A stretch of DNA of 45,879 nucleotides from the NCBI GenBank assembly GCA_964393535.1, contig CAYMUC010000012.1:1-45879 (forward strand). Direction: 5' to 3'. Origin of the DNA: CAYMUC01 sp964393535 (GTDB lineage Bacteria > Actinomycetota > Acidimicrobiia > Acidimicrobiales > Ilumatobacteraceae). The position numbers were made by a program, and so were the translations under genes. Below are positions 1-10,300 of this stretch, piece by piece (position 1 is the stretch's first letter; each line of letters opens with the position of its first letter). The notes under the pieces are model-generated. The model worked only from the letters and a program-made list of their open reading frames with translations. It was not told where the DNA came from and did no database searches.

Positions 1-2
1 AA

Positions 3-155
3 GCCGCACTGGCGAAGCACGCCCCGAAGGCGGAACGGGACAAGCAGCGTCCGCAACGAGCGCAGCTCCAGGTGACGCTTCGTTCAGAGGATCCGGCTGC
101 CCGTGAAATAGCGAAGCAGACCATCAAGGACAAGCTGAAGCCGAAGAAGCGATGA
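3..155 (+). CDS. Partial CDS, C-terminal 50 residues of a basic protein
   Basis: The reading frame is open from the window edge to TGA at 153-155 and gives about 50 residues that are rich in Lys, Arg, Gln and Ala and end in LKPKKR. The start lies outside the window. It precedes the tiny basic protein and terminase on the same strand, so it is probably the last gene of an upstream virion or packaging unit. I do not recognise the family. The stop codon sits inside the dyad ATGATGCCATCAT at 152-164. It could also be a chance frame, but the lack of stops and its position support a real gene. Confidence 0.5.
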   Translation, partial: AALAKHAPKAERDKQRPQRAQLQVTLRSEDPAAREIAKQTIKDKLKPKKR

Positions 156-189
156 TGCCATCATGCACTGACCGTCGAAGGAGGTGACC

Positions 190-321
190 ATGAGCAAGTT
201 CAGCAAGACCAGCACCCCCAAGAAGTCGGCCCCGAAGTCGATCGTCACGGGTGGCACGACCCTCACCCGGCCCGGCACCGCCAAGCCCGGCAAGAACGGA
301 GCAGGACCGGTCGGTCGATGA
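190..321 (+). CDS. Small basic protein (43 aa) upstream of terminase
   Basis: The ATG at 190 follows an almost ideal Shine-Dalgarno sequence (aaggaggtgacc), which is why I accept so short a gene. The product starts MSKFSKTSTPKKSAPKS and is rich in Ser, Thr, Lys, Pro and Gly, so it is probably disordered and nucleic-acid or virion associated. Its stop overlaps the terminase start by four bases (ATGA), which implies translational coupling. Similar small basic Gly/Pro-rich proteins follow the capsid gene at 19009-19511. No domain is recognisable and I assign no function. It is too short and compositionally simple to be a normal small terminase subunit. Confidence 0.65.
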   Translation: MSKFSKTSTPKKSAPKSIVTGGTTLTRPGTAKPGKNGAGPVGR

Positions 322-2051
322 AGGCCAACACCACACGCTTCAAGGAAGCACAGGCACGCCGCCGGGAGTTCCTCGAGCTCCTGGCGGTGTTGCCGACCAT
401 CAACGAAACCTGCCGACAGGTCGGCATCACCAAACAGGCGTACGCCAACTGGAAGGAACGGTTCCCCGACTTCGCGGCGCAGGCCGAGGCGATCCTGGCG
501 ATGAAGAAAGCATCGAAGGAGCCGAACTCCCGCTCCTTCGACCACGGGTTTGCCGCGTTCCGGCTCCGGTACTTCGAGACGGAGACGCCGACGTTCCAGC
601 ACCAGGTGATCGACGCCTACGAGAACACCCCGGTCGGCAACCTCACCATGATCCTGCTCCCCCCGGAGCACGGCAAGACCACCCTCTTCGAGGACTACGC
701 CAGCTACAAGCTCGCCGTCGACCCGTCGTTCCGGTTCACGGTCGGCTGCGAGACGTCGGCGCTGTCGAAGAAGATTCTCGGCCGTGTCCGCATGCGGATG
801 GACCCGATGGGGCCGTTTCGCACCTATGTCCACACGTTCGGCCCGTTCGCTCCGCTGACGAAGAACGACGGCAACGACCGCAAGATGCGCCAGCCGTGGG
901 CCGACGACCGGTTCAACGTGTACCGCAAGGGCGAGCACGACGAACGTGACTACAGCATGGTCGCGCTCGGCATGAACAGCCAGGTCGCCGGCACCCGTAC
1001 CGACCACCTGCATGCCGATGACGTGCAGTCGTTGAACAACATCAACCAGACCGAGAGCCTGGTGGAGAAGTTCCGTCAGGACTGGTTGTCCCGTCCCGGC
1101 GAGCACGGCCGCACCACGATCAACGGCACCCGCGTGGACGAGGGCGACTTCTACGAGGTGGTCGAGGAGGCCCTGCCTCAGGACATCCTCCGGGTGATCC
1201 GCATGCCGGCGATCGTGTACGACACGACGCTCGGGGAGCACCGGCCGTTGTGGCCGGAGCGGTACAGCATGGAGATGCTCGACCGGATCCGTACGAAGGT
1301 CGGCGAGGACGCCTGGGCGCGGAACTACATGCAGCAGCCCCGCAGCCGCAGTCTGAAGACGTTCACCCCGCAGGTGGTGGAGCCGTGTTTCAACCCGTTG
1401 CGCTCCATCCTGCACGACCCAGAGCCGGGGACCCGGATCGCAATCGGGTTGGACCCGAGCATCGGCGGGGTGAACGCCTTCTTCGTGGGCGGGCTGAGTC
1501 CGAAGAAGCTGGAGTTCCTGTGGGTGGACGAGCGCACCGACCTGGCCTCCAATGAGGCCATCATGAACGTCCTCGAGGAGCTCTGCCACCAGTTCACCGG
1601 CAACGGCTGCTACATCTCGGACGTGGTGATCGAGACGATGGCCTTCCAGAAGGGGCTTGTCGAGGACCAGGCCCTGAAGCGGGTGCAGAAGCGATTCGGG
1701 TTCCAGATCCGCGAGCACCTGACCGGGGTCAACAAGTACGACGAGAACATCGGTGTGCCGTCGATGGTCTCCAATTTCATCCGCGAGGAGATCGACCTAC
1801 CGTGGGCACCGCATGGAGCGACCCGGACAATGGTCGGGGACTTCGTGAACCAGCTGTACGCCTGGAAACCGAAGCTGCGTGGCACCCGCCTGCGACAGGA
1901 TCAGGTGATGGCGTTCTGGTTCGTCTGGATCCTCTGGCGGGATCAGGTGCGCCGCACACAGGTGGAAGCCTCGAACGTGCAGGCAAGTGGTCGTAGGCTG
2001 CCGTGGACACCCACGTCGTTCGTGCCGACCGGGTACGCAGGAGTGCGCTGA
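318..2051 (+). CDS. terL: Terminase large subunit with N-terminal HTH-like region
   Basis: This is the ATPase/nuclease motor that packages phage DNA into the procapsid. The 577-aa length is normal for the family. A helix-turn-helix-like stretch (about residues 25-55, NETCRQVGITKQAYANWKER) comes first and resembles the DNA-recognition part of small subunits. A Walker A-like PPEHGKTT lies near residues 115-122 and a Walker B-like region around TDHLHADDV near 229-237. The nuclease domain shows acidic motifs GLDPSIGG near 378 and DVVIETMAFQ near 435. The ATG at 318 overlaps the upstream small gene by four bases, and the stop overlaps the portal start. No separate small terminase gene is visible, so the N-terminal HTH may do that job; that part is inference. 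Confidence 0.93.
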   Translation: MKANTTRFKEAQARRREFLELLAVLPTINETCRQVGITKQAYANWKERFPDFAAQAEAILAMKKASKEPNSRSFDHGFAAFRLRYFETETPTFQHQVIDAYENTPVGNLTMILLPPEHGKTTLFEDYASYKLAVDPSFRFTVGCETSALSKKILGRVRMRMDPMGPFRTYVHTFGPFAPLTKNDGNDRKMRQPWADDRFNVYRKGEHDERDYSMVALGMNSQVAGTRTDHLHADDVQSLNNINQTESLVEKFRQDWLSRPGEHGRTTINGTRVDEGDFYEVVEEALPQDILRVIRMPAIVYDTTLGEHRPLWPERYSMEMLDRIRTKVGEDAWARNYMQQPRSRSLKTFTPQVVEPCFNPLRSILHDPEPGTRIAIGLDPSIGGVNAFFVGGLSPKKLEFLWVDERTDLASNEAIMNVLEELCHQFTGNGCYISDVVIETMAFQKGLVEDQALKRVQKRFGFQIREHLTGVNKYDENIGVPSMVSNFIREEIDLPWAPHGATRTMVGDFVNQLYAWKPKLRGTRLRQDQVMAFWFVWILWRDQVRRTQVEASNVQASGRRLPWTPTSFVPTGYAGVR

Positions 2052-3937
2052 TGATGGCCTCATCCCCCAAGCCGAAGAACTTCATGCCTGCCCACGACAT
2101 CGTGTCGATCATGAAGACACGTCAGCGTGACGGCCACCCGCTATTGCAGCGGATGATCGAGGTGCGCGACAAGTACAACGGCCCGCAGGTCGACTACATC
2201 GTCCCTTTCGTTTCCAACAAGGACGAGGAGGACCTCGACCCGATGACGCCGATGCTGATCGCGGAGGCGATCGACCACGTCGCCATGCGGGCCTCGTCGG
2301 TCATGCCCGGCATCTACGTCCCCGCGGTGGACGGTGCCAAGCAGCGCGGCAAGGGCAGCCGGGAGTACGCCAGCCTCCGTAAGGGGGCACTCCAGTACGT
2401 CTACCAGTGCTCGAAGTTCAACCTCATCCAGCGCCGCGCCTACCGGCATCTCGCCGCTTACGCCACCACCAGCCTGGTCGTCGTTCCCGACGACGAGCGC
2501 CAGATGCCGAAGATCAAGATCCGGGACCCGCTGACCTCCTACCCGGACATCCAGGCCGCCGAGGACTACGACGAGCCCCGCAATGCAGGCTTCATCTTCG
2601 GCAAGTCGGCCACCTGGCTGCGGCACCACTTCCCCGCCTGCCGCTCCGAGTACGGCGGGCCGGTCGGGGAGCCGAAGTCCACGGACGAGATCTGGGACTG
2701 CTACGAGTGGATCGACCACGACCACACCAGCATCGGCATCCTCGGCGTCCGCGCCGACGCCTACCAGCGAGCCTCGGACGTGTCCGGGGGCGAGAAGTGG
2801 ATGGAGCTGCACTGGTGGGAGAACAAGACGGGCATGCTCCCCGCCGTCATCCCCGCCCGCGTCACCCTCGACCGCGTCCTCTCCCAGGTCGCGAACGTCG
2901 TCGGCCACATCGACCTCATGGCGAAGATGATGATGCTGAACGTCATCGCCGCCGAGCGTGCCGTCTTCCCCGACACCTACATCATCGGTGACGCCAACCG
3001 CACCCCGACCATCACCGGGGGTCGGTGGAAGGACGGCCGCGAGGGCGACATCAACATCGTGTCCGAAGCCCGCGCGATCGGCCGGCTGACGCAGACCCCC
3101 GACCCGGCCGGGTTGCAGATGCTCGACCGGTTGGAGCGCAACATGCGGATCTCGACCGGCCTGGTCCCCCAGGCGGGTGGCGAGTCGTACGGGGCGCTCC
3201 GCACCGGCCGCGGCATCGACTCGCTGATGGGCGCTGCGGTCGACCCGCGGGTGCAGGAGCTCCAGGAGATCATGGAGGCGTGGCTGCCGCACCTGAACCG
3301 GGTGATCCTCCAGACGATGAAGACCCATTGGGGCAGCAAGACGTACTCGATGTACACCGGCAAGGTCGGCTCGTTCCGCGAGTTCGAGTTCACCCCGTCG
3401 AAGCACGTCGAGACGTTGGAGAACACGGTGCGTTACTCGGTGCCCGGCGCCGATGTGGTGGAGACGAACGTGGTGCTCCAGCAGATGCTCGGTTCGGGGG
3501 CGATCTCCCGGCGCACGTTCCGTGAGCGGCACCCGTGGGTGGACGATGCGGAGCAGGAGCAGAACCTCGTGAACGAGGAGCAGCTGGAGTCGGTGATGTT
3601 GCAGTCGATCCAGCAGGGGCTGATGGAGGGCCGGTTCCCGCCGGTGTTCGGCGCGTACGTCGAGGCCGAGGTCCGCAAGGGGTTCGACATCTTCGAGGCG
3701 GTGGAGCGGGCTGATCGCCGGCTGCAGGAGCGGCAGGCCGAGCCGGTCACTCCGGACGAGCAGGGGATGCTGCCTCCGGAGGCGATGCCGGGTGTGGCGG
3801 CGGGGCCGGGTGCGGCGATGGCTCCGGTGGCTCCGGCTCCGGAGGAGATGCCCCCGTCGATCGGTCCGACCTCGGATCAGGAAGGGTTGCGTGAGCTGAT
3901 GAACGCCATCGCGGCGACGAACCGGGTGAGCATGTGA
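2051..3937 (+). CDS. Portal protein
   Basis: The 628-aa protein directly after terminase is read as the dodecameric portal that forms the DNA channel at one capsid vertex. Support comes from position, length and portal-like content: an alpha/beta core around residues 60-400, a stretch resembling portal crown and clip (QTPDPAGLQMLDRLERNMR, then GGESYGALRTGRGIDSLMG) near 355-400, and an acidic, Pro/Met/Ala-rich flexible C-terminus. The ATG at 2051 follows GCAGGAG with seven bases of spacing and overlaps the terminase stop as TGATG. A longer frame starting at 2003 is possible but would overlap terminase by 49 bases. The podovirus-like portal class is inferred from the rest of the operon, not from a domain hit. 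Confidence 0.85.
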   Translation: MMASSPKPKNFMPAHDIVSIMKTRQRDGHPLLQRMIEVRDKYNGPQVDYIVPFVSNKDEEDLDPMTPMLIAEAIDHVAMRASSVMPGIYVPAVDGAKQRGKGSREYASLRKGALQYVYQCSKFNLIQRRAYRHLAAYATTSLVVVPDDERQMPKIKIRDPLTSYPDIQAAEDYDEPRNAGFIFGKSATWLRHHFPACRSEYGGPVGEPKSTDEIWDCYEWIDHDHTSIGILGVRADAYQRASDVSGGEKWMELHWWENKTGMLPAVIPARVTLDRVLSQVANVVGHIDLMAKMMMLNVIAAERAVFPDTYIIGDANRTPTITGGRWKDGREGDINIVSEARAIGRLTQTPDPAGLQMLDRLERNMRISTGLVPQAGGESYGALRTGRGIDSLMGAAVDPRVQELQEIMEAWLPHLNRVILQTMKTHWGSKTYSMYTGKVGSFREFEFTPSKHVETLENTVRYSVPGADVVETNVVLQQMLGSGAISRRTFRERHPWVDDAEQEQNLVNEEQLESVMLQSIQQGLMEGRFPPVFGAYVEAEVRKGFDIFEAVERADRRLQERQAEPVTPDEQGMLPPEAMPGVAAGPGAAMAPVAPAPEEMPPSIGPTSDQEGLRELMNAIAATNRVSM

Positions 3938-4344
3938 TGCCCCGCGCACGGAAGGCTTCACCGACCGAGATCCCGCCGGGGCAGCCGTACGGCGACCGGC
4001 AGCGGCTTGAGCAGGCTCAGGCGGAGGCGCAGATGGCGGTCCCGCAGGAGGGGATCCCGGTCCCGCAGGCACCGCAGCCGCAGGCGGCACCGCCGTGGGA
4101 GCAGATTCTGGGTGCGGCAACAGCAGGCCCCAGCCCGCTTCAGGGTGGTTTGGCGGGACCGACGCAGCGTCCCGGTGAGCCGTTGACGACGGGTGCCCCG
4201 TTCGGCGCGGGTGCCGGTCTTGAAGCATCTCCGATGGCGCAGCAGCGCAACCTCACCGCACAGGCGTTGCAGCGCATCGGTGAGGCGACGGGTGATGATG
4301 CGATCATACGGCTGGCGATGCTGGCCTCGAGGCGAGGGGCCTGA
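3937..4344 (+). CDS. Hypothetical virion protein, Pro/Gln/Ala-rich (135 aa)
   Basis: ATG at 3937 overlaps the portal stop (TGATG) and the stop overlaps the giant gene that follows, so the product is translated in the portal-ejection cluster. The first two thirds are low-complexity Pro, Gln, Gly and Ala, including repeated VPQ and PQA words. The C-terminal 35 residues are predicted helical (QQRNLTAQALQRIGEATGDD). I recognise no family. It may be a linker or chaperone for the giant protein, by position only. A GTG three bases upstream would add one residue. Confidence 0.75.
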   Translation: MPRARKASPTEIPPGQPYGDRQRLEQAQAEAQMAVPQEGIPVPQAPQPQAAPPWEQILGAATAGPSPLQGGLAGPTQRPGEPLTTGAPFGAGAGLEASPMAQQRNLTAQALQRIGEATGDDAIIRLAMLASRRGA

Positions 4345-7300
4345 TGGGCAGGTACACAGATTACGCCGTCTCCGGGCTGGGCGGTTCTGCTGCAGCGGGT
4401 TCCGACTTCATGGCGCAGCAGGCGTTGGTGAACCGGATCAACCTGCTCAGCCGCAACGTCCCTGGTCTCGCCAACATCCCTGAAGCCACCTATGCGTTGG
4501 CGTCCGATTTCTCGATGGATGACGGCGACATGCTTCGTGGTGCCTACGGTGCGATCGGCGCGTCGGCGGTGATGCAGCAGATCGAGTCGCTGTCGAGCTT
4601 GGACGACTACCAGCAGCGTGCCGTGTGGGGCACGATGGATCCGGTTGCTCAGGAGACGCTGCGTCGCGCCGGGTACACGCCACCGCAGGTCGAGCAAAAG
4701 GGCGGCAACGGGATCCCGGGCACGTCATGGATCAAGCGTGCCGTCAACATTCTCCCCGGCGATCCGGCCGGTGACGGCAACATCGGTCTGCCCAGTGCCG
4801 GTGGGGTCGGTGACCAGCTCACGTTCATGGCGCAGGGCCTCGGGAACGCGGTCGGGTTGACGGCAGAGACGATCCTGAAGGCGGGCAACGCTCCGTACGC
4901 CCAGGCGACCCGTGCCTGGCGGATGGGCGCAGCGATGATCGACGAGGCGGGCAGCCCGCTCAACGTGATGAACCCGATGGGCAGCGTTGGTCCGGCGTTC
5001 GCGGCGATGGGCGCTGCCCGCATGGGGCCGACCGGGTTGTGGGAGCTCTGGCAGAACGTCGGTGACGGCGAGGAGTACGTCCACCGGGATTACATCGACC
5101 GGGCGGCACGAGTGCTCGGCAACCAGGAGGTCGCCTCGGGGTTCTTCGATGACTACGGCGGGAACCTGACGACGGTCTCCGGGCAGCTGTGGCTGGCTCG
5201 GAAAATGAACGGCGGACATGACCTGGCCGAGATCGCCAGGGATGCCGGGTTCACCGAAGGCACCGACGAGTGGAACCGGTTCATCGTGGAAGCGATGGAC
5301 GTCTCCTCGACGGACAAGTTCCAGGAAGCGTTGGGGATCCTCGGGAACGGCAAGTCGTCGCTGGGCCGGGACATGCTCCGCGGCAGTCACGGCAGCATCG
5401 GTTACGGCTTCGCGTACGACGGGGCGCTCGGCCGGTTCAAGCCGTTCGAGACTCCGGTGTTGGGCGGCGTGCTGGGTCCGCTCGGAAGTGTGATTCCCGC
5501 GGTCAGGAACATGACGCTGGGTCAGATCACGTCGGGTGTCGGTGATGCGGCGTTCGCCTGGTACGCGGACCCGTTCGACCGTGGGTTCGACATCCTGCGG
5601 GCTCGTCGGGCGATGCGGTTCGGTGCCGATCTGGCGTCGGTGAACGAGGCACGTCGGATCTCGGCGGCGCTTGCCAACGGGAACGACACCTACCGGACAC
5701 ATGCGGCGGTGAACCTGACATCGACCCCGGTGAACGGTCAGGCGCCCGTCACGAGTTTCCGGCGGAAGATCACGTCTGCGGATCGTGCCGCGATCCGTGA
5801 GGTCGATGCGTCGAACGCCGACATCGCGACGACGTTCCGGGAGCTGGACCGTCGGGTCCATGTACGAACGGCACGAAATCAGAAGCCGGAGGAGTTCGTT
5901 GCCGAGGTTCGGAAGCTCGAGACGGAGATCGCTGCCCGTTCGGACGAGATCGCCAAGACCCGGGCGGCGGACCGGATGTTCGATGAGCCGCAGAAGATGC
6001 GAGCGGCCAGTCTTCGCCTGAGGGAGGCGGCGCAGAAGTACGAGGATCTGGTCGGTCGTAAGTACGACGACGTGCCGTTGGCTGATGATGACATCATCAC
6101 GGCGAAAACCCGCATCGACGAGCTGGAGATCCAGGACGGCTGGGAGCACCAGCCGGTGCTGGACTTCCACCGGCGTCGTCCGGGGATGCGTGCGGCGTGG
6201 AGCGTCATGTACGCACGGCATTTGGACGACACCACCCGTCGGCTCGACTCGGTCGACGGCGTGTGGGATTTCTGGTCCGATGCCAGTGCTCACGAGATGA
6301 TTTTCAAGAACCCGAGCCTGTCCCGGTTGGACCCGGATCGGGTCACGTTGCCCGGCTTGACTGCGCTGGAACGAGGGTTGCCGCCGGGGATGGGCGACAT
6401 CCCTGGTATCGCCAAGGTCCGCGAGATGCTGTGGACGAAGTTCCTCGACCCCGAGGATCTGGAGATCTCGCTGTCGCAGATCGAGAAGGCGACGGTCGCC
6501 CACCTCGACGCGATCGCGAAGGCCAAGGCAGCCGGTGATGCGGAGGCGTTGGAGCTGGCCGAGACGGCGTTCGTGAACATGATGGGGCATTGGACGGCGA
6601 ATGCGAAGTCGTTGCCGGGACAGCGATTCCTTCGCGGCTTCCTGACCCATCAGCCCCGCGGTCGGGTGCTGGCGTTGACTGGTGACGAGTCGATCGACAT
6701 GGCCGAGCGGGTCTTCAACCTCGGGCGTGCCCTGAACGTGCCCGAGAACATCATCGACCAGTACCGCGGGTTGTATCTCGTCGGGAACGTCGCGGAGCGC
6801 AACGAGATCATGCTCCGGTACTTCACGATGATGGTCGGGTTCAGTGCCTTGCGCGGCGAGCACACCGACGAGCTGGTCGAGCAGTTCCTGCGTCGTGCAC
6901 GGATGGCGTTCGGCATCCAAGCCGACGGCGATGGGTTCGAGATGGTGAACGGGTTGCGGACGAAGGCCGGTCTGTTCATGGCCGAGTCCGACGACCTGGT
7001 GCTCTTGCCGGACATCCGGGAGTTCCTGAAGGCGTCGAACCAGACGTCGGTGATCCGCACTCTCGGTGGGGTCATCACCGATTCGTGGATCGAGGCGAAG
7101 ATGGGCAAGATCTGGGTTCCGGCCCAGCTCATGCGGATCGGGTTCATCCCCCGTGCGGCGGGCGAGGAGACGATCTCGTTCATCCTTCGTCGTTCTCCGA
7201 AGGACTACGTCGCCGCGCATCTGGCGTTGGCGCAGACCGGGTTGAAGCGGACCCGTCGCATGAAGTTCGCCGATGATGCGACCTTCATCAGTGAGTCCGG

Positions 7301-10300
7301 CAGCGGTCGACGGTTGACGGTGCCGATCAACGATCAGACCCGTGAAGCGATGTTGATGAAGCCGATCACCGGGTTGACCTACTGGCTGCGCGAGCTGGCG
7401 CGGGTGGACGACTGGGGCATCCGTGACCGCGTGGTGCAGCAGCTCCGCAACGCCGAACCGTCCCGCAATTGGGACGAGTTCCGGAAAGCACAGCCTCTGG
7501 CGTTCGAGGAGATGGTGCAGCAGAACATGCAGTCGGTCCGCGACGGACTGAAGCACAAGCTTGTCAGCAACACGATCCAGCGTGCCGACGACATGGCGTT
7601 CGCGATTTCCAACCGAACCGCGAACGGGTTGCACAAGGTCGCCGGCCATTCCAAGTTTCTGTCCCGCGAGAAGATCGCTGGGATGTTCCTGCGTGCTGAT
7701 GACACCCGCATCAGAGCGGCACGGCTGATGATGATGAATCCGTTGGTGCAGGGTGCGTACGCCCGCATGGCCGGCGAGCTGTACCAGCCGTACCGCGGGC
7801 AGACCGCTCTCGAGTCCGGCGTGACCACCATGAAGGTGTACCAGCACGGCGAGATCGTGGAGATGCCGCTGAAGCTGGACCTCTCGAACTTCACCGTTGT
7901 GTCGCGCACGTCCGGCGGCAAGGTGCTGTTCGACCCGTTGCGTTATGAGATCGGGTTGTCGTCGCAGTACACCCGGTACGCCGACGACCCGGTCGCCCAT
8001 GCCGGGTTGCGGGTGATGCACAACTACGTCGGTGACGGTGTGCTCACCGAGCTGGACGACTTCGGTCGGAAGTGGGGGTACACCCCGGCAGTCGACACGA
8101 CGATGGTCGAGACGGGCATCCCCGACGACGAGCTCGCGGAGTTGACTCGTCTGGTACAGGAGGAAGCCGGGGTCCGTTATCAACAGCAGGCCGCGACGTT
8201 GGACGCCGCTGTCGAGCAGATGGGCGAAGCCGCACGACGTGAGCAGGAAATCCAGGCGACCGAGATCAAGGTTCGCACCGTTCGTCGGCAAATGCGCGAC
8301 GAGGCCGGTCGCCGTGCCCGTGAACTGCACGCCGAGCTGGACCGGTATCAGATGACGGCGATCGCGCCACCGCCGCCGCGGGCCACGACCCGTGACATGG
8401 TGACCGGTGCGAAGCGATCGTCTCGCCCCGCGGAGTGGGAGTGGTACGACAACCTCGACGCCAGTGAGAAGGCACGGTTGCGGAAGTGGTTCCAGGAGGG
8501 ATCGCAGTCCCCGGATCAGGCCGCTGCCCGGATGATGGACGAAACCGGTCGTAGCTTCGGCGAGGTGATGGAGGAGTGGGTCGCGATGACCCGCCGCATC
8601 GACGCCCACGAGGCATTCGAGAAGCGTGGCGCTTCTGCGATCGGCCGGTACAAGGACGACTTGGTGGACCTGGACGACGAGTTCGGGTTGACGATCGATG
8701 ACGTGTACGCCGACGACGCCTATGACCGGGTGCGGGCTGCGGTCGATTACCGGATTCGTGGGCAGGTCCCCACGCCAGAGGCTGCCGGCATTCTCGTCGG
8801 TTCGGCGCAGCGCGGCTTGGACCAGATCGTCGCGGACATGGAAGCGGAGATCGAACGGCTGGCGGGCGGTCGTCGCCTGGTCGAGGAGACGGTGCCGCGA
8901 AAGTCGCCGCAGGAACTGGTTCGCGACATTCGCAGGATGCACGACCAGCAGTCGACGTACGTGCAGGTCCAGCTCGCCAAATGGTTGAAGACCCACGATC
9001 GGGAGCATCTGCTCAACGCGTTCAACAAGATGGGTCCCGAAGCTCGCCGCATGTACATGCCGCTGTTGAAGGATGAGAGCGTGTCGGGGCGTCTGGCGAC
9101 GATCTTCGCCGGGCGCAACATGAACGCGCAGGATCTGATCTTCGATCGGGCCGAGCTTGCAGCCCGCGTCGAGGAGGCGATGTTCGAGGCATGGTTCGCG
9201 CCGGGCATGGAGGATGCACGGGCGGGAATGCACCGGACGCAGATGGCAGCCGGGCACAAGATCGCGGATCCGGTACGGGAGGGGCAGACTCGCCTGCACA
9301 TGCCGGCGGTCGACCCACGTCTGATGCCGGTGCTGAAGGGCATGGTGGGCAAGGAGGATGTGACGGCGCGAGCGTTCGATGCGTTCATCACGCAGGTGAT
9401 GCGCCGTCTGCCGATGGAGGCCCGTGACGAGTTCCTCCGGTACTCCAGCAGCAATCTGGCTGACGCCTTCGGCTACAACCAGCTCAATGGCCGACTGCTC
9501 GGGAAGGGCGGCACGGTCACCGAGGTGCAGGCTAAGCCGTGGGCGGTGTCGCTGTCGGAGTCGATGGCGAACGAGTTGCGGCAGGCGCAGATCGTCGGCA
9601 GTGAGGCGTTCGGCTTGGGCATCTTTGCGACATCGAATCCGCGCAACGCCCGGTTGCTGTCTGAGGCGATCAATGCGGAGCTTGCGGCACGGGCGAAGGA
9701 TGCCGGGGTGATGGTGTCGGTCCCGAAGCGGGCATCACGGGCGACGGCGTACGTCGACCTCGATGATGCCGTCATCAAGGACTGGGAGAAGCGGATCGCG
9801 TTCAGCCTCCCGCATCCGAAAGAACTCGCGAACCAGGGCTGGTTCCCGCTGAACGGCACCTACACCCATCGGGTGCACAGTCTGCCCGAGGACGAGCTGG
9901 TCGAGCTGACCTTGGTCGATTTCGGCAAGGGCAACATCCGCTGGGTGGATGCCACCGATCCGAACATCCCCGAACTGAAGGGCAAGTCGCTCACCGACGA
10001 GATGCAGTCGGGTCGGATCCGGGTGCTTCGCACGACCGAGGCCGCAGGCATGTCGGAGGAACGGGCGATCCGAGAGCTGGTGTCGAAGGAACGAGGAGCA
10101 ATCGAGAGCGTGCTCACCACGTTCCATCGTGATGACCTCATGAAGAACGACGTGCTCAACGAACAGCTCGAGCATCTCCTCAACCTTGATGATCCGCTGC
10201 TCGTCGCGGACGACATGGCGTTCAACGGTGGGTTCGACCTGTTCACCAACACGCCGATCGAGGAGCTCCCCCCCGACATCCATGCGCCGACCCTCGTCAC

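Noticed and set aside
4725..9299. Very long open frame on the minus strand opposite the giant protein
   Set aside because: High-GC antisense shadow: no ribosome site, Arg/His/Leu/Pro-rich translation and a convincing gene on the other strand.
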